Positions 1-7,490 of a DNA stretch of 21,480 nucleotides are shown piece by piece. The notes below the pieces were generated by a model. It saw only the letters and a program-made list of their open reading frames with translations, was not told the DNA's origin and made no database searches. Every line of letters starts with the position of its first letter. Positions within the stretch are counted from its first letter, which is position 1. The position numbers and the translations under genes are program-made. The DNA is from an uncultured Erysipelotrichaceae bacterium (GTDB lineage: Bacteria; Bacillota_I; Bacilli_A; Erysipelotrichales; Erysipelotrichaceae): contig CALEMD010000312.1 in the NCBI GenBank assembly GCA_937902945.1, forward strand, positions 1 through 21,480. Reading direction: 5' to 3'.

Positions 1-227
1 AGAAAGAAATTGATTTTGTTGCGTGCCGCGGAGATGAGAAAATATATATCCAGGTCAGCGATGATATCTCGAAAAAAGACACTTTTGAACGAGAATATTC
101 TCCTCTTTTAGCAATCAAAGATGCCTATCCTAAGATGATCATTGCTAGAACAGGGCATGAACAATACGATTTCAACGGCATCATTATCAATGACCTCCCG
201 CAATGGCTGATGGCAGAGACAGAATAA
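1..227 (+). CDS. C-terminal end of a DUF4143-type AAA ATPase (5' truncated by window)
   Basis: The open frame starts at base 3 and ends with TAA at 225-227, giving about 74 residues. It reads KEIDFVA, then IYIQVSDD, then TFEREYSPLLAIKD and a final GIIINDLPQWL. This pattern (a KEIDF nuclease-like strand, a QV strand, a REY-PL-L-I-D helix and a closing LPQWL) is typical of the C-terminal DUF4143 domain of bacterial ATPases that pair an N-terminal AAA module with a PD-(D/E)XK-like fold. The ATPase part lies outside the window. Function is not established for most of the family. A terminator directly follows, so the gene is separate from the conjugation operon. Family assignment comes from motif recognition only. 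Confidence 0.6.
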   Translation, partial: KEIDFVACRGDEKIYIQVSDDISKKDTFEREYSPLLAIKDAYPKMIIARTGHEQYDFNGIIINDLPQWLMAETE

Positions 228-271
228 CTGCTAAATAAATTGGCAGTAAAAATAAATGAATATGAAATATT

Positions 272-299
272 GATCGTGTCAAATTTGGCACGGTCTTTT
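272..299 (+). terminator. Rho-independent terminator after the ATPase gene
   Basis: A 9-bp stem, GATCGTGTC with GGCACGGTC (two G-U pairs), has a 6-base AAATTT loop and is followed by TTTT. It lies 45 bases after the ATPase stop codon. The rest of the 228-446 gap is AT-rich. It holds a short open frame (345-431, 28 codons) but no convincing promoter for the next operon. Confidence 0.7.
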
Positions 300-446
300 G
301 TTATGCAAGAAATGAATAGTGTCTGAATAACAAAATATGAATCGATGAACAGGAAATATTTAGATAAGAAAGGAATTGGAATGGAGATTATGTTTTTAGA
401 AAACTGTTTTGTTGAGTACGGAAAAGAGTGAGGGGGTTAACATTTT

Positions 447-2129
447 ATGGATTTTGGAAAAATATTTGATGAAACGATGCGGAAGGTCCTGTGGTTCGTT
501 GGACGATTTGCATTGCAGATACTGGACTTTGCTTATCAGACACTTCTGAGCATCTTCAAGCTGAATGTAGGAGATTTCCCATTTATCTGGGATTGGTTCA
601 AGGGAATATCGATACTCCTGTTCTTCTTTGTCCTGATCAGGCTGTGCCTGATGTACTTCAAGACATTCTATGATGATGAAGAAGTCGAGAGATTGAGCGG
701 TATCGGGATACTGCGGAGGCTCATGACGATATCGATCATCATGGTCATGATCCCAGTCATCGTTCCTGGTCTCAGCAGCATCTCCAGCGGCCTGAGTGAA
801 AAGTTCCCTGCGATCGTTGGCGAGTCAGATGACAAGCCGTCATCCATCCTGATCACTTCAGGGATGGCAGATTTTGGCGATCTGAATTCGGATCCGCCGG
901 AGATCAAGCTCGATGAAGAACAGACACTGATCGATGTGATCACTATTGATTCGATCAATGATAAAGATGGAGATACATATAAATACTTCCCGAATACAGA
1001 GAACATTGCCCTTGTATTAGTTCTTGGGGTGGTGTGCTGTTATTGCTATGTATTTGTATGCATCCAGGTCGCACAGCGTATCGTAGGCATGCTGCTGAAG
1101 ATATTGCTGGCACCTTATGCACTGTCAGGACTTGTAGACGCAAAAGATAATTCCACGAGCATCTGGTTCCGGATGACGATGTCTGATTTCATTGTCAACT
1201 TCTTCCAGATGGCAATGATCTGGCTGTCAATGGTCGCAGCAGTTGCGGCACCTTTAACAGGATTATCAAAAGGACTGTTCTTCATTGGAGCAGTATTTGC
1301 CATCATGCATAGTCCGGCAGGGATCTCACAGCTGCTCGGTGCAGATGTCGGTGCCTCTGAATCCTTCAACCAGATCCAGACGGGCATGGCATTCATGGGA
1401 GCATCCCAGATGGCTATGCATGTTCTTGGCGGAGCGGCATCCTATGGTGCTGCTGTTGGCACATATGGAACCGGCAGGCTGCTTGGTGGCCGTACTTTGA
1501 ATCCTTCAAGAGCAGTCTCTGCGATCATGGGCGGCGGTGGCAGCAATACTGGCAGTTCAGGATCTGCAGGCGGCGGTATCGATCTATTCGGGGGCTCTGG
1601 AGGGGCAGGAATGCCCAGCTATGGTGATTCACCAACTGCAAATCAATTGAAGGCTGCCAGCGTCCTGGGCGTGCCTGGTGCAGCGGCTATGTCGAAGGAT
1701 GAACTGTCGCAGGCATTGGAAACAGCTGGAGCAGATCAGTCATTCTATAACAGCAGCAGTCAAGGTGACGGAGGCTCGTCCCTCGGGGATGTTTCATCCC
1801 AATATGGTGACAGTGGTGTCGCTTCTTATGTCAATCAGCGTGGGATCCTCGGTTATTCGGATGGCGGACTGCTTCGGAACGGTTCTTTCTTTGCAGGGAA
1901 CACACAACCAGGAGCACTTGGACAGATGGGCCGCAATCTTGCTGCACATATGTATACCAGAGCTGCAGAACGGATCTATGCACCGAACAGTGTACGGATG
2001 GCAAATGCACGTGATAACAGATTCGCGACCGGCCTGACCCATCTGCAGCAGAGCACACTGAGTGCTTTCAACACCCGCAGCATCAGACCTACAAATAACA
2101 CATATACAGGAGGAAGCAGTCAATCATGA
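447..2129 (+). CDS. VirB6/TrbL-like conjugation channel membrane protein (PrgH-type)
   Basis: A 560-aa polytopic membrane protein that opens the secretion operon. Hydrophobic segments are visible at about residues 13-37, 52-71, 92-110, 186-208, 212-232, 246-270 and 273-291. From about residue 310 the protein becomes soluble and rich in Gly, Ser and Ala, with glycine runs near 365-385. Several hydrophobic helices followed by a low-complexity tail is the usual build of VirB6/PrgH-type inner-membrane channel components in Gram-positive type IV secretion. Sequence similarity in this family is weak, so much of the call rests on gene order: the next genes are PrgI-, VirB4- and CHAP-type, matching prgHIJK of enterococcal conjugative plasmids. 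The start follows a GAGGGGG ribosome site at 428-436. The stop overlaps the next start (ATGA). Confidence 0.75.
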   Translation: MDFGKIFDETMRKVLWFVGRFALQILDFAYQTLLSIFKLNVGDFPFIWDWFKGISILLFFFVLIRLCLMYFKTFYDDEEVERLSGIGILRRLMTISIIMVMIPVIVPGLSSISSGLSEKFPAIVGESDDKPSSILITSGMADFGDLNSDPPEIKLDEEQTLIDVITIDSINDKDGDTYKYFPNTENIALVLVLGVVCCYCYVFVCIQVAQRIVGMLLKILLAPYALSGLVDAKDNSTSIWFRMTMSDFIVNFFQMAMIWLSMVAAVAAPLTGLSKGLFFIGAVFAIMHSPAGISQLLGADVGASESFNQIQTGMAFMGASQMAMHVLGGAASYGAAVGTYGTGRLLGGRTLNPSRAVSAIMGGGGSNTGSSGSAGGGIDLFGGSGGAGMPSYGDSPTANQLKAASVLGVPGAAAMSKDELSQALETAGADQSFYNSSSQGDGGSSLGDVSSQYGDSGVASYVNQRGILGYSDGGLLRNGSFFAGNTQPGALGQMGRNLAAHMYTRAAERIYAPNSVRMANARDNRFATGLTHLQQSTLSAFNTRSIRPTNNTYTGGSSQS

Positions 2130-2467
2130 TGACATTCAATTGTCCAAAGAATTTCAAACAGGGAAGGCTCATTGCCAACAGGTTCCGCTGGATCGATCTG
2201 ATCATTGCGGCGATCGGAATCACATTCTCATTGATCGCGATCATGACATACATCAGTGCATTCCATGGACGCAGTGCATATATCATCTGTGCACTGCTGA
2301 TTCCAGGAGTGCTGACCGTCGTACTGATCAGTCCTGCCGGCATCTATCATAATGTGCTTGAGTTTTTGATCGTGATGGCCAGCTATCTGCGTTCAGAGAA
2401 ATATTACATACCAGGAGGGATCTATAAGAATGATTCAGAGGAACCGTCGACCGATGACGAGGAGTGA
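2126..2467 (+). CDS. PrgI/VirB3-like small membrane protein of the type IV secretion system
   Basis: A 113-aa protein starting with a PKNFKQG segment near the N-terminus. Two adjacent hydrophobic helices follow (about residues 23-46 and 51-70), then a third weakly hydrophobic stretch and an acidic C-terminus. This size and shape, immediately upstream of a VirB4 ATPase, is characteristic of PrgI-family (VirB3-equivalent) proteins, which anchor the ATPase at the membrane channel. AGGAGG at 2109-2114 supports the start. The initiating ATG shares four bases with the previous stop, and a second ATG directly after could be used instead. Its 3' end overlaps the VirB4 gene by 38 bases, so translation is probably coupled. 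Confidence 0.75.
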   Translation: MMTFNCPKNFKQGRLIANRFRWIDLIIAAIGITFSLIAIMTYISAFHGRSAYIICALLIPGVLTVVLISPAGIYHNVLEFLIVMASYLRSEKYYIPGGIYKNDSEEPSTDDEE

Positions 2468-5027
2468 CAGAAAAGCGAAAAGGGAATGGAAGCGTGGGAC
2501 AAGGCAGGCAAAGATCCTGCTCCGCAGGGCAAGACGCACTCTGGACTGGCTTGATGTCACCGACATCCAGGATGACTGCATTGTTGTAGGAAGCAGCAGG
2601 AGGCCGATCAAGGTAAAGGGCATCAAGCTGGTGCCGCACAATATCTTCATCGATGATCCGGCAGATCAGAGCAGCATGGTCGAGAAATTGACTGCATGCC
2701 TGAACCACTGTCCGGATCATCTTTATTTTGGATTTGTACTGAATCCAGTCGATCTGCGTATCCATATCGATGGACTGATCACTGAAGAGCAGTGTGAGAC
2801 TGATCAGCGGTTCCAGCAGATGATCAAGGACGATGTACAGAAGGCAGAGGATTTTGAAAGATCACAGAAAGAACTGGAGTTCTTTGTCATGATCCGTGAC
2901 ACCAATGATGAACATATGGCAAAGAGGCTGACAGATCTCTATATCCATTTCCAGTCTGCAGGCCTGCAGCCGATGATGCTCGGGAAACGTGATTACTATG
3001 ATTACCTTTCCTATCTGTTCGAGAATCCATTGGTCACAGATATTCTGTTCCGCCGTGGTTACTTCAGTGTCCTGAATGAGAAATATGAGTGGGACCCGCA
3101 GGCACAGATGGAACATATCATGCAGATCAGGGACAATCTGACACTAGGCCCGGATGCACCGATGAACATCCGGCCGCAGAACAATATGATCCTGCGGTCT
3201 GAGATCGCACCGAGCAACCTGTATATCCGTGAGAACAAGATGTATCTCAGCAATAAGCAGGTGACGGTCCTGACAGTCCAGCAGCTCCCGCAGAATTACG
3301 CACTTGGATTATTGAGCGATATCCTGGCCTGTCACTATATCAAGATGTTCGTCAAGACAGAGCATCTGAAGTTCGACTTTGCATCCATGATCCGTAAAGA
3401 ATACCGGGAGAAGAAAGATGACTATATGCGGACAACAGATCCATCCTTCAAATCCACATTGGAGGCAGCACTCTCATCTCTTCAGAGTTACATCAATGAA
3501 GTGACTACAAGACATGATATGACACATAATGTGACACTGGTCTTTGCAGTCTATGCTGATGATGCTGATCAGCTGGAGACACGGGCAAAGGACCTGCAGA
3601 GACAGCTGAGCACTTCAGGATGTATCGTGAACCGGCCATTGTGGATCCAGGAACAGGTGTTCAAGACAGTGACACCATTATGGACCCGTGTGGATCTTCC
3701 AAGGATCATCCAGGAAAATTTGGGATTCCTGCTGCCATCGTATGGTGTTGCAGGGCTGTGGCCATTTGTCTATGACACACTGCGGGATCCAAGAGGATTC
3801 CTCATGGCACATGAGCTGGAGAATGGCGGTGCTATCTTATTCGATCCATTCTATTATCTGAACAATCCCGACCAAGCCAAGCTCGGCCAGCGTGCCAATG
3901 GCAATATCATTGTTGTTGGCAAATCTGGTTCCGGAAAGACAACGACAATGAATCTGTTCATTCGGCATTTCATCCGGACAAAGACAAAGGTGGTCTGGAT
4001 CGATCCGGAGAACCGCAGCTATACGATGACGAAAAAATACAATGGGACTTATATCGAATGGGGCATCCGCGGCAATATCATCAACATCTTTGATCTCAAG
4101 CCGATCAGTGGCGAGGAAGATGATGTGGAATCTGAGAAAAAGAAATGGGATACAGAGGCTGCTATATTCAATGTCATTGACGATGTGAATACAGTGCTGG
4201 AATACTTGTTCCCGAAGATGGACGAGAGGGTCTATTCATTGACTGGTGATATCGTATTTGCCGCATATGCAAAAGTCGGTATCAAAAAAGAGAATGGTGC
4301 ATACCCGCCATTCAAAGGGATGGCCTATGAGCAGATGCCTACATTCAGCACATTCATAGAATGCCTGCAGGAACGGATCGATGAGCTGCAGGGCAGGGCA
4401 GGTGTAACAGATGAACTGATGCTGCTGAACAACCTGTCCATCAATATGAACCGTATCAAGAATGAATGGTCCATCTATTTCAATGGATATACGACAGTCA
4501 ATATCCCTGAGAACGGCAGACAGATGATCAGCTTTGCGACAAAGAAGCTGCAGACGATGCAGGAGAACCTTTCCATGGCACTGTCCTATATCATGTTCAC
4601 ATATGCATGGGCGACCTGCCTGGATGAAAAGGAACGTTCTGCATTTGTCATCGATGAAGCACATCAGCTGATCCTCAAGGGCAAGACTGCAGGCCTGGTA
4701 TCCCAGTTCTTCCGCAGATCCAGAAAATATCATAATTCCATGGTCATCGGGACACAGGAACCAAGGGACTTTGCAGATCCAAGTGTACTTACTGACGGCA
4801 AGGCAATCTTCAATAATTCAGACTACAAGATTGTCATGGGTCTCCGAAAGGATGCATGCGAGGATATGATGCAGCTGGAACGGATCAACCCGACAGAAGC
4901 AGATCTCATCATGGGATTTGAGCGTGGGATGGCACTGTTCATCTGCGGGGACCGCCGTATACCAGTCATGATGGAAGTCACACCGAATGAACTGAGGGAG
5001 ATGGACTCTGGGAATGAACAGCGGTAA
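2430..5027 (+). CDS. VirB4-family conjugation ATPase (PrgJ/TraE/TrsE-like)
   Basis: An 865-aa AAA+ ATPase that powers assembly of, or transfer through, the conjugative type IV secretion channel at the inner membrane face. Walker A is GKSGSGKT at residues 497-504. Walker B is FVIDEAH at about 739-745, with the acidic pair D742-E743. The later GTQEPRDF segment fits the conserved motif after Walker B in VirB4/TraG-type ATPases. The basic N-terminus (many Arg/Lys in the first 35 residues) and the roughly 450-residue region before Walker A match the family plan, and the length is typical. The start at 2430 is chosen because AGGAGGG at 2413-2419 lies just upstream, even though this gives a 38-base overlap with the PrgI gene. 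The end overlaps the CHAP gene by 14 bases. The ATPase motifs look intact. Confidence 0.93.
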   Translation: MIQRNRRPMTRSDRKAKREWKRGTRQAKILLRRARRTLDWLDVTDIQDDCIVVGSSRRPIKVKGIKLVPHNIFIDDPADQSSMVEKLTACLNHCPDHLYFGFVLNPVDLRIHIDGLITEEQCETDQRFQQMIKDDVQKAEDFERSQKELEFFVMIRDTNDEHMAKRLTDLYIHFQSAGLQPMMLGKRDYYDYLSYLFENPLVTDILFRRGYFSVLNEKYEWDPQAQMEHIMQIRDNLTLGPDAPMNIRPQNNMILRSEIAPSNLYIRENKMYLSNKQVTVLTVQQLPQNYALGLLSDILACHYIKMFVKTEHLKFDFASMIRKEYREKKDDYMRTTDPSFKSTLEAALSSLQSYINEVTTRHDMTHNVTLVFAVYADDADQLETRAKDLQRQLSTSGCIVNRPLWIQEQVFKTVTPLWTRVDLPRIIQENLGFLLPSYGVAGLWPFVYDTLRDPRGFLMAHELENGGAILFDPFYYLNNPDQAKLGQRANGNIIVVGKSGSGKTTTMNLFIRHFIRTKTKVVWIDPENRSYTMTKKYNGTYIEWGIRGNIINIFDLKPISGEEDDVESEKKKWDTEAAIFNVIDDVNTVLEYLFPKMDERVYSLTGDIVFAAYAKVGIKKENGAYPPFKGMAYEQMPTFSTFIECLQERIDELQGRAGVTDELMLLNNLSINMNRIKNEWSIYFNGYTTVNIPENGRQMISFATKKLQTMQENLSMALSYIMFTYAWATCLDEKERSAFVIDEAHQLILKGKTAGLVSQFFRRSRKYHNSMVIGTQEPRDFADPSVLTDGKAIFNNSDYKIVMGLRKDACEDMMQLERINPTEADLIMGFERGMALFICGDRRIPVMMEVTPNELREMDSGNEQR

Positions 5028-6030
5028 TAAGACCAGGAAGTTCATCATTCCGATCATCATTGGAGCCTGTACTTTCACTCTGTTCATTGTGACGATATTC
5101 TCGACGGTCTATTACATAGCATCGCCAGTGATCAACGTGGTCAATGCGATCAGTGATTTCTTTTCTTCATTGAATGTATCAACGACAGATACCGGTACTG
5201 CGATAGATGAGGCATTGAAAGTGTGGCAGAACAATGATGGGCTGGAGCTGGAGACACATTATTCTCCTAGCTGCAGCTCATTTTATCTTGCCGAGGCTGT
5301 GTCGTTTTACTATTACGAAGAGACAGGGAAATCAATCGTACAGGATGGAAACTGGGATACTTATCTGAACTGCTTTTCTGCAACAGATCCGGTAACGATC
5401 TATGACCTGATGAGGGTCCAGTACGGTTATGAGCCTGATGGAGATACAAAGGACAATATCGGCAAGCTGGGAGACAAGTTGCTGACTGCCGGCATCATCC
5501 GCAGGAGCTCAGGAGATCTGAAATCTTTTGGCTTTGAAGGGACGACAGGCTGCACTGCAGCTGAGAACACAATGATCCTGACAACGGATCCAATGAATGA
5601 TTTCATCTGGCAGCAGGCCTATGCGATCGGCGGAGGCAATCCATTCTACTATGCCGCAAGGGCAGGGCTATGGGACCCGAGGCAGTGCACTACATTTGCC
5701 TGGTACCGGTTCTACCAGTATTACGGCTATGACAGCGGAGCACGTGGATCTGGATATATCGATGCAGAACAGGTGGTGGCCGCTCATCCGGATAAGTTCG
5801 TCCTAAGCAGCGACCCGGCACCCGGATCCATCGTGTCCTTTCCAAGGACCTATGGTGAAGATGGCCATGTTGGATTCATAGAGAGGGTTGAAGGAACAAC
5901 TGTCTGGCTGTCCGATGGCAACTGGGGAGTTGGAAACATCCGTCTGAACAAGAAGACATCGGTACAGGAAATGAATGCTTTATATTGCCAGAACGGAGAA
6001 AGGATCGAATATGCAGTGCCAAAGAAATAG
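5014..6030 (+). CDS. Membrane-anchored CHAP-domain peptidoglycan hydrolase of the conjugation system (PrgK/VirB1-like)
   Basis: A 338-aa protein with one N-terminal membrane anchor (about residues 9-32, with a further hydrophobic stretch to 45), a middle region of unknown fold (about 60-190) and a C-terminal CHAP domain. The proposed catalytic residues are Cys225 (in QCTTFAW), His285 (in GHVGFIE) and Asn303 (in SDGNW), the usual Cys-His-polar order. Such enzymes cut the cell wall locally so the secretion channel can cross it. Unlike PrgK/TcpG/CwlT-type proteins, I see no obvious lysozyme-like domain before CHAP. Residues 80-170 (with SCSSFYLAEA and YDLMRVQYGY segments) could instead be an accessory or degenerate domain. 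The start overlaps the VirB4 gene by 14 bases, and GGGAATGAACAG gives only a modest ribosome site, so coupling is likely. Confidence 0.85.
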   Translation: MNSGNKTRKFIIPIIIGACTFTLFIVTIFSTVYYIASPVINVVNAISDFFSSLNVSTTDTGTAIDEALKVWQNNDGLELETHYSPSCSSFYLAEAVSFYYYEETGKSIVQDGNWDTYLNCFSATDPVTIYDLMRVQYGYEPDGDTKDNIGKLGDKLLTAGIIRRSSGDLKSFGFEGTTGCTAAENTMILTTDPMNDFIWQQAYAIGGGNPFYYAARAGLWDPRQCTTFAWYRFYQYYGYDSGARGSGYIDAEQVVAAHPDKFVLSSDPAPGSIVSFPRTYGEDGHVGFIERVEGTTVWLSDGNWGVGNIRLNKKTSVQEMNALYCQNGERIEYAVPKK

Positions 6031-6080
6031 TTCACAAAATAGATTCGCCATTTGGCAGGGACTGCAGGCAGGTGACAAAT

Positions 6081-6311
6081 ATGGAAACAAAAATAGGAAC
6101 AATAGACAATATCGAATGCAGACCTGTAACAGATATTCGGGGGCTCATCCTGAGGAACTCCGCTGTTACAGGTGACTGTTTCATTGTGATGATCTACCGG
6201 TTCGGAGCAGTGATCTACTATGGTGAATTTGATGAATTCGATTCAGCATTGAAGAATTACAGAACTATGATGGATCTGGCAATGAATGAACTGAAGATGG
6301 CAATCAACTAG
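6081..6311 (+). CDS. Small conserved-looking protein of unknown function at the end of the conjugation operon
   Basis: The frame is open from 5985, but the start is placed at ATG 6081. AGGTGAC lies just upstream there, while the upstream 32 codons read as shadow of the CHAP gene. This gives 76 residues beginning METKIGTIDN, with a beta-rich middle (GDCFIVMIYRFGAVIYYGEF) and a C-terminal helix. It has no transmembrane helix or known motif that I recognise. It lies 50 bases after the CHAP stop, in the same direction and with similar base composition, so it is probably cotranscribed. Function unknown. Confidence 0.55.
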   Translation: METKIGTIDNIECRPVTDIRGLILRNSAVTGDCFIVMIYRFGAVIYYGEFDEFDSALKNYRTMMDLAMNELKMAIN

Positions 6312-6351
6312 AAATCGAATAGATAATATTATTAAGCAGGATAAGGGGAAC

Positions 6352-6502
6352 TGTCTACACTCCGTGTATACATTTCCCTGGTGAACAATCGAGCAATGCT
6401 CGATTTTGGCTGAATAGAGCAGATTCCCTGCTTGCATGATTGTCTACATCACAAAAAAAAGCCGTAAACGAAAGTCTACAGATGTAAACGCATTTGTATA
6501 CA
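6352..6502. promoter_or_regulatory. Cluster of TGTMTACA repeats upstream of the RHH paralog genes
   Basis: The octamer TGTMTACA occurs at 6352-6359, 6365-6372, 6441-6448 and 6495-6502, with a near copy AGTCTACA at 6473-6480. Two of them are the perfect palindrome TGTATACA. GTAAACG also occurs twice, at 6464-6470 and 6484-6490, exactly 20 bases apart. The cluster lies in the 228-base gap before three paralogous genes, two of which encode RHH DNA-binding proteins. Repeated short palindromes are typical operators for RHH dimers, so an autoregulatory operator or relaxosome binding site is plausible. I could not place convincing -35 and -10 boxes here. Confidence 0.5.
6387..6405. terminator. 19-base palindrome, possibly a weak terminator of the conjugation operon
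   Basis: AATCGAGCA, a central A, then TGCTCGATT form a perfect 9-bp inverted repeat. As RNA it would make a 7-bp stem with a 5-base loop followed by TTTT on the plus strand (6404-6407). It lies 76 bases after the last gene of the operon. The stem is short and the T-run modest, so it could equally be a protein-binding palindrome inside the TGTMTACA cluster. Confidence 0.4.
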
Positions 6503-6504
6503 GT

Positions 6505-6523
6505 GCGGGATGAAACATCCCGC
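6505..6523 (+). promoter_or_regulatory. Leader hairpin 1, next to the ribosome binding site of the first paralog
   Basis: GCGGGATG, loop AAA, CATCCCGC: a perfect 8-bp stem with a 3-base loop. It ends 16 bases before the ATG at 6540, just ahead of the GAAGGAG ribosome site. Two similar hairpins sit in the same place before the next two paralogs, which makes a shared regulatory role likely. There is no T-run, so it is not a terminator. Confidence 0.65.
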
Positions 6524-6539
6524 TGGAAAGAAGGAGAAT

Positions 6540-6842
6540 ATGAACGGAGAAAAAATAGAACGGATCGATAACACAACAACACAGCTGCTTGCAAAAGTGA
6601 ATGCATTGACTGAGAGCAACAAGACGATGGTAGAGTTCTGCGAGAAGATGGATAGAGACCTGAAGGCAGAAAGACTGATGAACAGGATGTGCTTCAGCCT
6701 GCTCTTCCGGGTAGGCAATCTGCCAGAGGATAGAAAAACATTGGATGCAATTCTGAAGAAGAAAACAATTTTTGATTCGGTCTTAGAGGATGTAACTAAC
6801 CAAATGTTTTATAACGGACATACACCGCATTACGGAGAATGA
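6540..6842 (+). CDS. Short RHH-paralog lacking a recognisable RHH domain
   Basis: 100 residues beginning MNGEKIERIDNTTTQLL. The frame is open from ATG 6510, but that codon lies inside the leader hairpin. ATG 6540 follows GAAGGAG and aligns with the starts of the two downstream paralogs. The C-terminal half (from D40, DLKAERLMNRMCF, then LLFR, LPED and FDSVLEDV) closely matches residues 97-145 of the 6938-7447 protein and more loosely the 7491-8075 protein. The N-terminus keeps a trace of the RHH strand (ERID) but lacks the second helix. It may form mixed complexes with its full-length relatives. Exact role unknown. Confidence 0.7.
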   Translation: MNGEKIERIDNTTTQLLAKVNALTESNKTMVEFCEKMDRDLKAERLMNRMCFSLLFRVGNLPEDRKTLDAILKKKTIFDSVLEDVTNQMFYNGHTPHYGE

Positions 6843-6855
6843 CCGACAGCTGATT

Positions 6856-6884
6856 CACCGACGCCGGTAAATCCGTCATCGGTG
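6856..6884. other. Imperfect hairpin in the gap between paralogs 1 and 2
   Basis: CACCGA (6856-6861) pairs with TCGGTG (6879-6884), and a short inner CGG/CCG pairing is possible around a TAAAT loop. It lies just after the first paralog's stop and has no T-run. It could be a decayed terminator, an mRNA-stabilising end or a protein site. Confidence 0.3.
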
Positions 6885-6908
6885 GATATACAGAAATAGA
6901 ACTATTCT

Positions 6909-6923
6909 GGGGTGAGACACCCC
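6909..6923 (+). promoter_or_regulatory. Leader hairpin 2, next to the ribosome binding site of the second paralog
   Basis: GGGGTG, loop AGA, CACCCC: a 6-bp stem, extendable by a T-G pair. It ends 14 bases before ATG 6938, just ahead of AGGAGG (6926-6931). Compared with hairpins 1 and 3, the fourth stem pair is changed from A-T to G-C on both sides, so the pairing is kept while the sequence differs. Confidence 0.65.
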
Positions 6924-6937
6924 GTAGGAGGAAAAAT

Positions 6938-7447
6938 ATGAGCAATGTATTGTCAGTCAGGATTGATGACCCTACTCAGAAGATGCTGGAAGCTCTGGAG
7001 ACGCAGATTGTTACAGCTGAGGGAGATACAACATCCAAGCCAAAGCGTGCTGAGATCATCAGCCAGTGCATCAGGGAACACTATGAGCGGAGTATAGAGA
7101 ACAAGACAGCTGATGCCTATGCAGACATCATAGCTGCCAGGATCAAAGAGACATTGGATCCATATATTAAACAAGCATTAGAAACTGTACAGAAGATCAT
7201 GGACCAAAGCGATTCCATGGATGAAGATCTGAAAGCAGAGAGATTGATGACAAGGATGTGCTTCAATCTGCTGTTCCGGAGCGATGAACTTCCAGAAGAC
7301 GCGAAGCTGTTAAGAAAGGTATTGATGCAGCACACTGTATTCGATGATGTCCTGGAAGAAGCCGCAACAGGTAAGATCAAATACAATTCAGTCATCATGG
7401 AACTTGATCCGCATGAACCAGTGTTCTCATTCAAGGACCTGGAGTGA
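6938..7447 (+). CDS. Ribbon-helix-helix DNA-binding protein (paralog 2)
   Basis: 169 residues. The N-terminus fits an RHH fold: strand NVLSVRID (about 3-10), helix TQKMLEALE (13-21), a longer-than-usual 14-residue linker, then helix KRAEIISQCIREHYE (36-50). The middle (55-95) is helical and could mediate oligomerisation. The C-terminal part (97-145, EDLKAERLMTRMCFNLLFR and DDVLEE) is shared with both neighbouring paralogs and matches no family I recognise. RHH proteins act as dimeric repressors or as relaxosome accessory factors in conjugative elements. With secretion genes upstream and a relaxase further downstream, either role is plausible. AGGAGG and a leader hairpin precede the start. Confidence 0.75.
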   Translation: MSNVLSVRIDDPTQKMLEALETQIVTAEGDTTSKPKRAEIISQCIREHYERSIENKTADAYADIIAARIKETLDPYIKQALETVQKIMDQSDSMDEDLKAERLMTRMCFNLLFRSDELPEDAKLLRKVLMQHTVFDDVLEEAATGKIKYNSVIMELDPHEPVFSFKDLE

Positions 7448-7455
7448 TCGATAGA

Positions 7456-7474
7456 GCGGGATGTCCCATCCCGC
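7456..7474 (+). promoter_or_regulatory. Leader hairpin 3, next to the ribosome binding site of the third paralog
   Basis: GCGGGATG, loop TCC, CATCCCGC: a perfect 8-bp stem. The stem is identical to hairpin 1 but the loop differs (TCC instead of AAA). It lies 16 bases before ATG 7491, and the AGGAGAAG ribosome site begins immediately after the stem. The previous stop is only 8 bases upstream, so the hairpin fills nearly the whole gap between the genes. Confidence 0.65.
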
Positions 7475-7490
7475 AGGAGAAGAAAAGACA

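Noticed and set aside
345..431. 28-codon open frame just before the conjugation operon
   Set aside because: Very short, weak ribosome site, no recognisable sequence; it may be a leader peptide but nothing supports that beyond its position.
2328..2765. 145-codon open frame on the minus strand over the PrgI/VirB4 overlap
   Set aside because: Antisense shadow of well-supported genes; composition and residues look random and no ribosome site was seen.
4236..4733. 165-codon minus-strand open frame inside the VirB4 gene
   Set aside because: Lies opposite the Walker B region; Cys/His-rich random-looking translation typical of a shadow frame.
6352..6502. CRISPR-like interpretation of the short repeats
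   Set aside because: Repeats are 7-8 bases with irregular spacing, far too short and uneven for a CRISPR array.
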